From Pisolithus tinctorius (Eukaryota > Basidiomycota > Agaricomycetes > Boletales > Pisolithaceae): DNA of 64,000 bases. The notes beneath the pieces were generated by a model. It did not search any database, was not told the origin of the DNA, and saw nothing but the letters and a program-made list of their open reading frames with translations. Positions 55,183-64,000 of this stretch are shown here, piece after piece (position 1 is the first letter of the stretch; each line of letters begins with the position of its first letter). Made by a program: the position numbers and the translations under genes. The stretch is from positions 32,999-96,998 of the forward strand of contig JANFAH010000118.1 of the NCBI GenBank assembly GCA_024663395.1, given 5' to 3'.

Positions 55183-55594
55183 ATATTCTAGCACTGTTGG
55201 AAAGTGTTTATCATTTATGGAAAGCCTGGGACCCGCTCCAAGTTCTGGGCATTCAGGTTGACCTATGTATGTCGCAGCACTGAGGCCACTCTGCAGTTTT
55301 CTTTGCATCGGACCACCTGTACATGCATTCGTGCATACAAACTGTAGTAAACTGCTTGCCCAAATTCTGCCACTCCATTGATCTCTAATGATTAGTTATA
55401 TGCTCATTCAGACAAAGATCACCCAATTGCATGTTGTAGTAATACATGATAATACAGATTCACCAAAATCAGAAAAAAGATCATCACATCCTGGATTGTG
55501 CTGTTGCTCTCATGGTCCTGGTCTTTGCACCTCCAGTCTTAGCACCACTGCTCTCCACCTTTTCCCCCTCCGACTTTGTGCCTGCCATAGTAGC

Positions 55595-55921
55595 TCATCT
55601 TGTGTGAGTCATCGTCATCGTCATCGTCGTCCTGACAATCATTGCGTTTCCAGATGTATCCTGACTGCTAGATGTACTCTTGTCCTCTTTCGATGGCATA
55701 TTCTCTTTATCCACAATCTCAGAGATCACTTTCGGAACAGCTTTCATAGTTGCAGTCAAACTTGTTTTCTTTCTCATTGTAGAAGTTCCAGCTTTAGTAG
55801 CACCTGCTGTGGGGGGTTTAACCATCAATGTTGGTGCTTGCCTAGTGTGTCCTGCCAGACCAGCAACGTCACCTTCTGCCTCATCCTGTTTCATCTTCGT
55901 GGTTGTCGCAGTTGTACACGT
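55595..55921 (-). pseudogene. 3' part of a host ORF interrupted by the gypsy element
   Basis: The minus strand reads CTTATTTKMKQDEAEGDVAG, KVISEIVDKENMPSKEDKST and ends after MTMTMTHTR at 55595. It continues in frame the ORF at 62164-62434 when the gypsy element and one copy of its target duplication are taken out. Thr/Lys/Glu-rich, low complexity; family not recognised. Confidence 0.5.
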
Positions 55922-56078
55922 TGGAGCAGTGTACTGGACTTCGGTCTGATGAACTAGGCTGAGCTCGTGGTTGTTCTGTCGTATCCGTACATGTGTGCCT
56001 CTGTGTCTAAGTGTGTCCGTCTGACTAAGCGCGCTGTGGCTGTGTCCTTGCCTCCTGTCCCCGGGCCTCCCCACTCCA
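55922..56078 (-). repeat. 3' LTR of the gypsy element
   Basis: 157 bp; the purine tract GAAGGGGGCACA (minus strand, about 56079-56090) lies immediately upstream of it in the coding direction. Confidence 0.9.
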
Positions 56079-56162
56079 TGTGCCCCCTTCAAAAAAATGA
56101 CGACATCCTCGTCGTCCGCATGTGCCGCTACATCTGCTCACCCTCCTTCCTGGTTGTCTCGT

Positions 56163-57980
56163 CTATACCCTCTCCGCCAAAGCGCTCCCTTCCTCCGGGG
56201 GATCCTTGCCATCCTCGCCTACACCATCCTGCTCATCGTCTTCATTGCTCCCTTCCTCTTCCGCGGTTCCTTCTCTCCCGCTTTTCGCATTCATACTGTT
56301 TTCACCTCCACTCTCATTCTGCTGTAGTTGTTGTACATAGCGTTGTTGGTTATTGTGCAGGCGTGTGCCCTCTCTCGGTTCGAATGTGCGTAGGCGTCGT
56401 GCACTGAATTCACCCTCGAGCGGTGTACCCGCTAGTGTTTCTAGCCTGTAGGAGTTTCTCAGACGCGTAGCAACTCTGTGGGGAGTGGACCACTTAGGTA
56501 ACAGTTTTCGCACTGTCTTGAAGGTATAGTCCAAGTCGTTCCGGTATATTTGTACGAGGTCTCCTATGTTGAATACAACTTCTGCCGGCTGCCGTTTCAG
56601 CACGCGACGATCGAATGCTGTTTTTCGTTTGATCACGTGTCTCACTGCTTCGTCGTAACCGTCTAGGCGTTGCTGTGTGGCATATGCCATATGTATTGTT
56701 GCGTCGAGTGCGGACGGTTCTGTGGTACTAGACGTTAGCTCTGTGCGCTTTGTGTCGACGACTAAACCTAGGAGTAGTTCTTTTGGTGTGAACTTGAGGG
56801 ATGGAAGGAGGCGATTGTTCATGGCCCGGACTGCGTCGTCCAGGTGGTCTGGCCACGTTCTCGGCAGTTTTTCCCAATCGTCATTCTCTGCACCATCTTC
56901 TCCCACGTTCGGCGTGCACAGGCATTTGAGGATGTGTAATAGTAGCTTGTTGGTTCCTTCGACTAGTCCGTTGATCCATGGTGAGTATGCGGCTACTACG
57001 TGATGCGTGCATGACCACTTAGTGCAATATTCTTTGACCAACCCGTTGTTGAAGTGGCGGCCTCCATCCGTCATGAACGTTTCCGCGGCGGTGAAACTGT
57101 TGAAGATGTTTGCCAGGCTGTCGACTGTCGTTTTGGCTGTACCTGCTGTTTTGAACTTAGTAACCCACAGGTGCTGTGAAAACGTGTCTAAGAAAAGGCC
57201 TAGCGTGTGATACCTGCCCTTGCCCATTGGCATTGCTAGGTAGTCTCCGACTAGTAATTCGAACGGGTGTCTTCTTGTTATGGGCTCTAATAACGAATTT
57301 AGTTTGGGTGTGCCGAAGTTTTTGCATTTTGCGCAGTCGTGTATGGCTTTCATTACTGCGAGATCCATCTTCGGTGCGTAGTAGCGATCTGTTAGGGCGA
57401 TTTTTAGCGCATCCCGGCCCCAGTGTCCTCCGGTTTCGTGCGCTTGTCGTGCTTTTTCTTCGGCCTCTTCCCGTGAGATGCACTCCACCTTGTGTCGTGG
57501 CCTGATACTGGTGCCGCCGTATAATCTCCATAACTTACCCTCCTGTATTACGTACTGTTTTGCCCGATGTCTTGCCTTGCTACGGTCGCGAATGGGCGTG
57601 TTTGTGTCGGTGTTGAGTATGGCGTCCACGACCTCGCGGAACAGCGGTTCGCTGTTGAAACGTTGTCGTAACTCTTGGTCGCTCTGGGATAGTTTGTCGA
57701 TGGTGAATATGTCGTTAACGAGTCCTAGTGTTGTTTCGGGGTCTGGGCTGACCGACCAGCTACTCCCGTCCTCTTCACTGTCACGTTCCATATTGTCCCA
57801 TTGCCGGCTTAGCCCGTCCGCGACTATGTTGAGTCGTCCTGGTACGTGTCGCACCACTATAATGTTGTGCGCTAGTATCCCATCTCGCCATCGTGCGTGT
57901 GCCGCAGATATATTGTCGTTTGATAGGACATCCTTGAGGGCTTGACAGTCTGTCTCGATCTCCACCGGGAAGCCCCACAC
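56163..57980 (-). CDS. Gypsy RNase H C-terminus and integrase
   Basis: 605 codons. N-terminal end of RNase H (EIETDCQALKDVLSND, HVPGRLNIVADGLSRQW). The integrase zinc finger is AHETGGHWGRDALKIAL ... CAKC; the core has LLVGDYLAMPMG (Asp), ETFMTDGGRHFNN (Asp) and WINGLVEGTNKLLL (Glu), all three catalytic residues present. After it comes a GPY-like module (FNIGDLVQIYRND, LLPKWSTPHRV). No chromodomain recognised. It inserts the cDNA into the genome. The frame is separated from the upstream RNase H part by a shift at an A7 run (58094-58100). Confidence 0.85.
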   Translation of the reverse strand: MWGFPVEIETDCQALKDVLSNDNISAAHARWRDGILAHNIIVVRHVPGRLNIVADGLSRQWDNMERDSEEDGSSWSVSPDPETTLGLVNDIFTIDKLSQSDQELRQRFNSEPLFREVVDAILNTDTNTPIRDRSKARHRAKQYVIQEGKLWRLYGGTSIRPRHKVECISREEAEEKARQAHETGGHWGRDALKIALTDRYYAPKMDLAVMKAIHDCAKCKNFGTPKLNSLLEPITRRHPFELLVGDYLAMPMGKGRYHTLGLFLDTFSQHLWVTKFKTAGTAKTTVDSLANIFNSFTAAETFMTDGGRHFNNGLVKEYCTKWSCTHHVVAAYSPWINGLVEGTNKLLLHILKCLCTPNVGEDGAENDDWEKLPRTWPDHLDDAVRAMNNRLLPSLKFTPKELLLGLVVDTKRTELTSSTTEPSALDATIHMAYATQQRLDGYDEAVRHVIKRKTAFDRRVLKRQPAEVVFNIGDLVQIYRNDLDYTFKTVRKLLPKWSTPHRVATRLRNSYRLETLAGTPLEGEFSARRLRTFEPREGTRLHNNQQRYVQQLQQNESGGENSMNAKSGREGTAEEEGSNEDDEQDGVGEDGKDPPEEGSALAERV

Positions 57981-58093
57981 TATATCCGTGAAACGGTCCA
58001 GGCCGAACTTTAGCGCTGCGAACTCTAATAGGAACGGCTTGTAGTTCCTCTCGGTCGACGACGTTCGTTTCGATGCGAACGCTATTGGTACCG

Positions 58094-58742
58094 TTTTTTT
58101 CGATGGTCTTGCCCGTTGGTGTCTGTATCTTGCTACGCTGTGTTAGTACGGCTCCGAAGCCTTCTTGGCATCCATCCGTAGTTACTACGAACGGTGTCCC
58201 ATCATAGCGTGGTGCGTGCAATGTTGGTTGGCTTGTTAGTGCTACTTTGAGGTCCAGGAACGCTGCTGTGTGCTTGGGCTCCCATTTATCTGTGAGCTTG
58301 TAGTTAGTTAACGCTTTTCGGTACGTGGGTTTAGATATGGGCTTAGGTATGTCGGCTTGTTTTATTAAATCCCGAAGCGGTCCTTCGATTTTGGCGTACC
58401 CTCTAATGAGGTCTCGGAAGTGACTCGCTAGTCCGAGGAATGACGTGAGCTTGAGTGCGTCGTCCAGTTGTTTCCATTTGACGATTGCTGACAATTTTGC
58501 TAGGTCTGGTTGTACTCCGTGTGGTCCGATTGTTGCTCCGGCGAACGTCGTTTCTGTCATATACAAGCGGCATTTGGTTGGTGACAGCGATAGTTTGCAT
58601 ATTCTGCATCGCTGGAAGATCCTTTGTAGTTTTGTTAGCATGCCGTCGAAGGTGTTGTCTGCACAGCCGCCATCGTCTACGAACAATTCCATTGTATTGT
58701 CCGATAATATGTCGTGCAGGCAGTTGGTCGCCGTTGCTGAAA
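58094..58742 (-). CDS. Gypsy reverse transcriptase (catalytic half) and RNase H start
   Basis: Minus-strand frame with TNCLHDILSDNTMELFVDDG: FVDD is the RT catalytic box and is intact. Then RICKLSLSPTKCRLYMTETT, FAGATIGPHGVQPD, LTSFLGLASHFRDLIRGYAK (thumb/connection) and RNase H start PFVVTTDGCQEGFGAVLTQ. Preceded by the RT N-terminal half in another frame; the shift is at a T5 run near 58742. Confidence 0.85.
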
Positions 58743-59134
58743 AACATCGTTGGTGCGCCTGTCCATCCCATCGCCATTCTTTTGTACCAGAAGTACCCTT
58801 TCCCGTCAACGAAGAACGTAAAGTACGGTCGCCATTTCTCCGGGATCTGTATTGCATAGAAGCCCACTGCAAAGTCGAACACTGAGACATACTTGTGTCC
58901 GCTTAGACGTTGTTGTTTTGCTCTGATATCGCCTTGAAACAGCGGTGGTATTTGGGTGACCTTATTCAGATCTGAGAAGTTTTGTGTTACGCGCCATTTC
59001 AGTGCCTCGCTTGATGGTTTTGTTGTCGTGTCGGGCTGCCATTCCTGTTCGTTTGTTGTTACTGCGAACGGTTGTGCTAGGTTTGCGTCAGCGCATTGTC
59101 TGTTTAGTTCTCGTTGGAGGTCACTCAGCGTCAT
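58743..59134 (-). CDS. Gypsy reverse transcriptase, N-terminal half
   Basis: MTLSDLQRELNRQCADANL, then NFSDLNKVTQIPPLFQGDIR, the RT finger/palm strand KYVSVFDFAVGFYAIQIPEK (first catalytic Asp) and YKRMAMGWTGAPTMFF. Joined to the protease frame upstream through a one-base shift near 59150. Confidence 0.85.
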
Positions 59135-60176
59135 TCCTCCCGTTAACGTCGTGTGTTTTTTGCGCTAGTACCGTTGGTGCGACGTGTTTGATCCGCGGGA
59201 TATTGGCTTGTTCGATGAGGTCGGCCTCTAGCATTTGATCTACCCATCTGTGCATGAACTGACGTTGTGGTGGGTTCATTGGCCGTTGATTTACCGTTGT
59301 TCGAAAAGTTGTGTCGTCTTGTATGTTTAGGTCGATCTGCGCTCCTGGTATTGGTAGTACCTCACCGAGGGAGCATGCAAATATATCTGCGAATTCCGTG
59401 ATTAGCTCTGTTACCTTTCGTTTTTCTTCTTCTGACAGATCGCTGCCGATCTTGATGTTTTGCAGGATATACTTGATCCTTGGCGGTGCAAACGGATCCG
59501 TTAGCCTCGTGAATATTTTTCCTGTGTCCATTGGTTGTATTTCTTCGATGCTTTCTGGTTCGCCCGCTGTGCTCATGACGTTGACCCGTATTTTTCGTTC
59601 TTTGTTCGTTTTGCACGATCCTGGGTTTCTGATGAACTGGTTCTGTAGTGTCATGGTGGTTGTGTCGTCCGTAATCGTGACTTCATCTGTAGTGTAGTCG
59701 TGTTTAGCCTTGAACGCTCGTAGTAGTGGTTTTCCAAACAGGAAAGACCACCCTCCTCCACTATTGAAGACTTCGAATGTTCCTTCGGCTTCTACTCCGT
59801 TCACCCATATCGTTCCTGACCACGTTGCTTCCGACGGGACAACTGTTCCGTTCGCCATACGTAGTGTTTGCGTGGAGGGTCGCCACCCTTGTAGGCTGTG
59901 CCTGACTTTGCTGAATACTGACGAGCACATGGCACCCGTCATGGCGCCATCATCGAACAAGGCCTGGATTTGGACTGGGTCGGTGCCGTCTGGATTTTTA
60001 ATGGTTATTACGTGTGTGAATGGGACAGGTTTGTCTGCTGTGTCTGTCTGCTGGCTTTGGTTGCTGCATGTCGCGGAGTAAAGGTCAATAGCATGTGTTA
60101 CGACGGTTGGTACATGCGAGCCAGGGCGAGCCAATGTAGATACATTTGACGTCCGGGTTGTTGTGCTGTCCTTCAC
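59121..60176 (-). CDS. Gypsy protease and RT leader
   Basis: Overlaps the end of Gag by 4 nt (frame -1 relative to Gag), the usual -1 frameshift layout. Protease signature QALFDDGAMTGAMCSSVF: the DDGA form is what I know from basidiomycete gypsy elements, so I do not count it as a defect; later GWSFLFGKPLLRAFKAKHDY. The C-terminal half leads into RT (ADIFACSLGEVLPIPGAQID, NPPQRQFMHRWVDQMLEADL, IPRIKHVAPTVLAQKTH). Confidence 0.8.
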   Translation of the reverse strand: MKDSTTTRTSNVSTLARPGSHVPTVVTHAIDLYSATCSNQSQQTDTADKPVPFTHVITIKNPDGTDPVQIQALFDDGAMTGAMCSSVFSKVRHSLQGWRPSTQTLRMANGTVVPSEATWSGTIWVNGVEAEGTFEVFNSGGGWSFLFGKPLLRAFKAKHDYTTDEVTITDDTTTMTLQNQFIRNPGSCKTNKERKIRVNVMSTAGEPESIEEIQPMDTGKIFTRLTDPFAPPRIKYILQNIKIGSDLSEEEKRKVTELITEFADIFACSLGEVLPIPGAQIDLNIQDDTTFRTTVNQRPMNPPQRQFMHRWVDQMLEADLIEQANIPRIKHVAPTVLAQKTHDVNGRNDAE

Positions 60177-61780
60177 AGCAACCCGTCGTCGTTTTCCTGC
60201 TCCTCTAGCGCTACGAGTCTGATGGTATGTGCGACATTTTTATTGAATGGCCCGAGAGTCCTATTGCACAGTGCCCTCCACGCTGTTTCGTGACGACTTA
60301 GTCTGGACGAGTCCCCTTCCGAGGCTGGGCAGTCCCTGCTTCCGTGTCCGTGGGTACCGCATCTGAAGCACTCCCCTGAGCATACCATTGCTGTTCCCGG
60401 TTTGAGTGGGTATGGGGTGTGCTCGGTGATTCGTGACGTTTCTCCGTGCTTCGCCATCCACGCTGCGAGTTGTGCGACATACGTTTTCTGTCCCTCTTCG
60501 TCGCTCTGTTGCTGCGGGTACTGCTGTAGTCCTCTCCGCACCGTCTCCTTCAGCTCTTCTGTGGGTGAGGTGTATGGCACGGTGCGTCGTGGTGTTTGCT
60601 GAAGGATGAATCGTGTGGTGGATGGTGTTGCTGACGGTGATGTTCGTGGGTTGGTGCGTGCTACTGCGACCTGTCCTATCGTGAGGCGCTGGAGTTGCGC
60701 CATAAGGTCTGCCGTCGTTGCCCTTTTCGTCGCCTCCATCTTCTGCAGTAGTCTCTGGTCCCGCTCTTCTTCTCTCTTCTTCCGATCCTCTATCTCCTCT
60801 CTCTCCTGTCGCAGTTTCGATGTGTTCAGCGCTTTCACGTCATCTGTGAAGTCCTGCCAGTCCTTGTATTCATCGTCCAACAACCTTCTGACCGCCTTTG
60901 GGAGTTGCTTCTTGACTTGCCAGATCAGCGTCGATCCCTGTTCGATTCCTGCTAGGGATGCGAGCTGCATTGCTTCTTCTGCCCATTTCACATGCGCCCA
61001 TACTTTTTGTCGTCCTACTGTCTTGGTTACTCCGACGTCTTCTTCAGGCAGTCTAAGTGCTAGTAGTTCTGTCTGGTACTCTTCTGACGTCTGTGTTGCG
61101 CTCTTTAGTGTCGGCCACCTAGTGTTGAACGCTTTGGCTAGCTCGTCCCAGCTGGCACGTTGCGTGGCTGTGAGGTTTTCGTACCAATGCTCCGCTGGGG
61201 AGCTTGTCCCCAGGTAGTTGGCTAGGGCCTTTATCTTCTGTTCGTCGGTAGCCAACGGGTTTAGGAATAGCATGCTACGGTTAAACGCTTTAAGGAAGTC
61301 GCTCGTGTTTTCTGTTTCCGCACGATCTCCGTAGAAGAGTGGCACTGCTTCTGCCATTGGTCGTGGACGTGGCGGAGGTGCTTGTGGTAACGACGGGGGT
61401 GGGTGTGGCTGTGACGTTGGTGGGAGCGGGGGTGCCTGTGGTGTTGGCCGGGGTGGGGGATGTGGTATCGAGGTGCTTGACGGGGCTGAATTAGCTCTTT
61501 CTCTGTGGGTGGTACGTATTGCTGATGAGGCTGGGGGAGTTGGGAGTATTATCGTAGGGAACACTGTGAAGAAGTCTTCGTCTTCTGGGTGTTCTGGAGA
61601 GTTTCCTCGGGTCGGTGGGATCCCACATATGGATGTATACTCCTGTGGTGATAACGGCGGGTATTCTTGCGAGGACGATAGCGGAATATCCGGTGATTGA
61701 GTACCCGACGGGAACGAGTAGTCGCTGGTATACGGGGTTCCGAGGGGTGACCACGCCGCTGTGATCTCCGGTGTACGTGA
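60173..61780 (-). CDS. Gypsy Gag
   Basis: About 535 codons. Pro-rich N-part (PPRPTPQAPPLPPTSQPHPP), capsid region (MAEAVPLFYGDRAETENTSD, FLKAFNRSMLFLNPLATDEQ, NYLGTSSPAEHWYENLTA, SWDELAKAFNTRWP), a charged coiled-coil (KLRQEREEIEDRKKREEERD), and a CCHC knuckle CFRCGTHGHGSRDC near the C-terminus. Stop at 60173. No ATG stands at the 5' end of the frame (a TGA precedes it near 61793), so the true start is either the internal ATG at MAEAVPL or lies across another frame shift. Confidence 0.8.
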   Translation of the reverse strand, partial: SRTPEITAAWSPLGTPYTSDYSFPSGTQSPDIPLSSSQEYPPLSPQEYTSICGIPPTRGNSPEHPEDEDFFTVFPTIILPTPPASSAIRTTHRERANSAPSSTSIPHPPPRPTPQAPPLPPTSQPHPPPSLPQAPPPRPRPMAEAVPLFYGDRAETENTSDFLKAFNRSMLFLNPLATDEQKIKALANYLGTSSPAEHWYENLTATQRASWDELAKAFNTRWPTLKSATQTSEEYQTELLALRLPEEDVGVTKTVGRQKVWAHVKWAEEAMQLASLAGIEQGSTLIWQVKKQLPKAVRRLLDDEYKDWQDFTDDVKALNTSKLRQEREEIEDRKKREEERDQRLLQKMEATKRATTADLMAQLQRLTIGQVAVARTNPRTSPSATPSTTRFILQQTPRRTVPYTSPTEELKETVRRGLQQYPQQQSDEEGQKTYVAQLAAWMAKHGETSRITEHTPYPLKPGTAMVCSGECFRCGTHGHGSRDCPASEGDSSRLSRHETAWRALCNRTLGPFNKNVAHTIRLVALEEQENDDGLL

Positions 61781-61985
61781 GGACACGAACTGGCCTCATA
61801 CGTTTCGTGGTTGACTTCTGCGAGGCAGATTGGTAGTAGTACGGTGGTTGTTTCTGGGTTGACTACTCAGCTTGTTCTTTTGTATCCTCTGTACACGTGT
61901 GGGTCGCGTGGTTGCCTTGCGTTTGTTTACTAACGTCGGTACGGTATCGGTGCGGTGAATACGGTGCGGTGGTGTTGTCTGGGTC

Positions 61986-62004
61986 GGTTCCACTCTCGTC
62001 ACCA
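61986..62004 (-). other. Primer-binding site of the gypsy element
   Basis: Two bases after the 5' LTR the minus strand reads TGGTGACGAGAGTGGAACC, complementary to a tRNA end TCGTCACCA. The tRNA was not identified. Confidence 0.7.
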
Positions 62005-62006
62005 CG

Positions 62007-62163
62007 TGGAGCAGTGTACTGGACTTCGGTCTGATGAACTAGGCTGAGCTCGTGGTTGTTCTGTCATATCCGTACATGTGTGCTTCTGTGTCTAAGTGTG
62101 TCTGTCTGACTAAGCGCGCTGTGGCTGTGTCCTTGCCTCCTGTCCCTGGGCCTCCCCACTCCA
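62007..62163 (-). repeat. 5' LTR of the gypsy element
   Basis: 157 bp, same length as 55922-56078, with four transitions between them. Confidence 0.9.
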
Positions 62164-63078
62164 ACATCCTTCTTTTCGAGCCAGGTTCATGTTCTTCAGC
62201 AGCATGTCCCATCATATTGAGCGGCTCATTGCCATCCTCATCAGCTGGTTGAGCAGTCTTACTGGATGTTGACCTGCCCAACCTTGGACCTGAGCCTGAA
62301 CCTGAACCACCAGAACCAGAGCAACTGTGTGCATTATTAGTCCCACCACTCATTGTGGGACCCCCAGCTCTCTGAATGCCACTCCTCACCCCCCTCACAG
62401 CAACAGCAGCAGCAATTGCAGGTACAGCAGACAACTATCCCTGGCCCACTTTTGTTGTTGCCAAACAAGGTTTAGGTCTAGCAGCAGTGACAACAGGCTT
62501 ATTATGCGCCATTTTTGGCTCTTCAACGACTTCAGGGATCAGTGTTCCCTTGGCACAACTTGGAGGTCACTTTGGATGGTGTCATCAACATTCCCAGTCA
62601 TGGGTGTATGGGGGAAGGGTCAGTTAAATCAGATTGTTGATGGTCTTGGATAGATGGAGGGGGTGCCTCCCGATCGACACCACCACCTACAAGCCTTCAG
62701 TATATTTCCTCCAAATGCCTGCCACAAAGGATGGACAACTTACCTTTTCATCTTCAAGCTTCTTGTGTTTCTCATCATCCTCAGGTGCAGTGGAGGATGA
62801 GCAGAATGGTCATCCAAGGCTCTGTGCCATCCAGAGGGTTGATCCATTTCTTCTGCCTCCTCATCCCTGTCTTCTTTTCCCTTGCCTTCCTCCTCAATCT
62901 CTTAAACATTCTCAAGGTCATCCACAGTAACCTCTTCTACTTCTTTCTCCTCCAACTCCCCCTGTTTGATTTCTTGTTGCAACACTGTACATTGTGCGGA
63001 GCGAATGAGAATTGCATGGTGAAGTGATGGGCGGGCAGGCTTGTGCTGGGGAGTTTGGTACATGTTTGGATTGGACAT
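62164..63078 (-). pseudogene. 5' part of the host ORF interrupted by the gypsy element, CpG-decayed
   Basis: Possible start ATG at 63076-63078: MSNPNMYQTPQHKPARPSLH, then LQQEIKQGELEEKEVEEVTV and a stop (TAA) after DLENV near 62900. Downstream a frame from 62434 reads VRGVRSGIQRAGGPTMSGGT, a Gly/Ser run, SSKTAQPADEDGNEPLNMMG and EHEPGSKRR at the element border. The two parts are separated by sequence with stops (62440-62900). The family is not known to me. Low CpG content suggests it was already a relic when the element inserted. Confidence 0.4.
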
Positions 63079-63714
63079 TTTGAATGTTGACTGGATGGCT
63101 GAATGTGCCAAGGCAGTGTGGTGTGACATAGGCCTTCAAGAGGAGGCACAGGGGATACCACGAGGAGCCTTAAAGGAACTGCAGCCCAATGGTTGCCTTG
63201 GGAAGTGCTTGCATAGCAGACACTAGCAAACCATTTGTCATGGTACTTCCAAAGAGCAATCGGCAACAGTACTTCCTAGCAATCTTAGAACAGGAGCAGC
63301 TGTGCAGTAACTAGTGATAGCAGTTGTGATTGTTCAACCTAAGGATAACATATATGGCAACACAGAGCTATAATGACGATGACGATGACGTTGAGGTCAG
63401 AACAGGAGAGCTTTCAGGGGAGCACTCCAAAGACCCCCCGGAAGGGATTTTATCAGATTCATGATACCGTACGAGAATTACCTACATAACGGGATCAAGG
63501 GTTTTGTAAACAACAAAAGATGTATGTATAGTACAAGTGGTAGTAGAAGGAGAAGTTATTGAGACTGTCATTGTCCATGGCACATGAATATGAGCATTTC
63601 TCCAATGCAGCCCCAGGTATTAGATAAGTAGGTAGCCATTATGAGCGCTCAACTAATGAGAACAGCATGAAGGGAAAAGCAATCGAGATAGAGGATGAAA
63701 GGCAGACCAGCACG
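63079..63714. other. Stretch without recognised gene
   Basis: Short frames only; a small (GATGAC)n-like stretch near 63376. Nothing else supported. Confidence 0.4.
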
Positions 63715-64000
63715 GTGTCACACACCAAAGGTGTTGTGGACATGGTTACAGCTGACTCTGCCTAACTTGTTGACGAGTTGTGCACAATGCCCAGGCATGC
63801 AGATGAAGACTAAAGGCCTCATGCGTAGAAAGACTGTCAGACATTAACAGTCATCCTTCACACAAGAACGAGTTGTCAGTGCTAAAGAGAAAAGAGGAAG
63901 TGAGTTAAGTGCACGTTAAAGGTTGTAAGTGCCCATGTATGGCATTCCAGTTTTTGTTGTATCTCCACCATTTCCAAAGATATCGACTCTGTTCCCACAC
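63715..64000 (+). mobile_element. Element X, copy 3 (partial, runs off the window)
   Basis: TGTCACACACCAAAGGTG onward, same orientation as copy 1 and about 90% identical; preceded by ACGG (63711-63714), which would be its target duplication. Confidence 0.8.

Larger units (their letters stand above)
55922..62163 (-). mobile_element. Ty3/gypsy LTR retrotransposon, 6.2 kb
   Basis: Short LTRs of 157 bp (55922-56078 and 62007-62163; TGGAGCAGTGTACTGG ... CCCCACTCCA), differing at four sites, all transitions and three of them at CpG. Flanks ACGT (55918-55921) and ACAT (62164-62167) fit a 4-bp ACGT target duplication with one CpG change. Minus-strand order: primer site, Gag, protease, RT, RNase H, integrase, purine tract, which defines Ty3/gypsy. 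CpG-rich, so young. Four coding frames are separated by single-base shifts at short homopolymers. Confidence 0.9.

Noticed and set aside
59720..60000. DDGA protease motif as an inactivating change in the gypsy element
   Set aside because: DDGA-type motifs are usual in basidiomycete gypsy proteases, as far as I know.
1..64000. tRNA and rRNA genes
   Set aside because: No cloverleaf or rRNA-like sequence was recognised. The only tRNA-like match is the half tRNA-iMet complement at 54786-54801, which is a primer site.

Overview
This is eukaryotic DNA, almost certainly from a mushroom-forming basidiomycete (Agaricomycetes). The evidence is short GT-AG introns of about 45-70 nt throughout, and genes or relics of families typical of these fungi: a WD40-TPR-HET protein, a DUF6698-like protein, a Plavaka-type transposase, a basidiomycete-style ERG26 and RPB1, and Ty3/gypsy and Ty1/copia elements. 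It is an accessory, transposon-dense region. Nearly every recognisable host gene in it is broken, and I see no tRNA, rRNA or CRISPR.

Layout. 1-3268: 3' part of a gypsy-like element (family B): a Gag with a zinc knuckle and an RS-rich tail, a degenerate repeat array and a 351-bp LTR. 3269-6540: WD40-TPR-HET pseudogene (minus), cut at its 3' end by that LTR. 6571-7144: tandem duplication of about 285 bp. 7987-9452: DUF6698-like gene (minus) with one nonsense codon. 10282-13403 plus 23524-23940: RNA polymerase II largest-subunit (RPB1) pseudogene (minus). It is split by a 10.1-kb LTR element (family A, 13404-23523, minus) with identical LTRs and a CCGG target duplication. That element holds a Gag-like frame, two nested LTR-type insertions, an array of intron-like repeats and a captured piece of the sterol gene ERG26. 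24977-29250: Plavaka-like transposase gene (minus) with one nonsense codon. 30333-30789: small two-exon gene (minus). 32507-33609: unrecognised minus-strand gene remnant. 33893-36895: intron-rich plus-strand gene with eight tandemly duplicated exons. 36900-43100: strongly CpG-depleted relics, including decayed twins of the B array, the A LTRs and the ERG26 capture. 43983-55182: an 11.2-kb copia element (minus) with TSD ATATT and extra ORFs between primer site and Gag. 55922-62163: a 6.2-kb gypsy element (minus) inside a host ORF. 63715-64000: start of a third copy of a 1.84-kb LTR-like element called X here.

Two themes link the regions. First, decay is dominated by CpG to TpG/CpA change, which made stop codons from CGA and turned catalytic Asp codons of the copia element into Asn. 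Recent insertions (element A, the gypsy element) keep their CpGs. Second, the gypsy-type insertions leave 4-bp target duplications with a central CG (CCGG, GCGC, CCGC, ACGT). The most unusual items are the tandem symmetric exon array, the ERG26 capture seen in both a young and a CpG-decayed copy of the same element family, and the extra ORFs in the copia element. All family names come from recognising motifs by eye; no database search was run.
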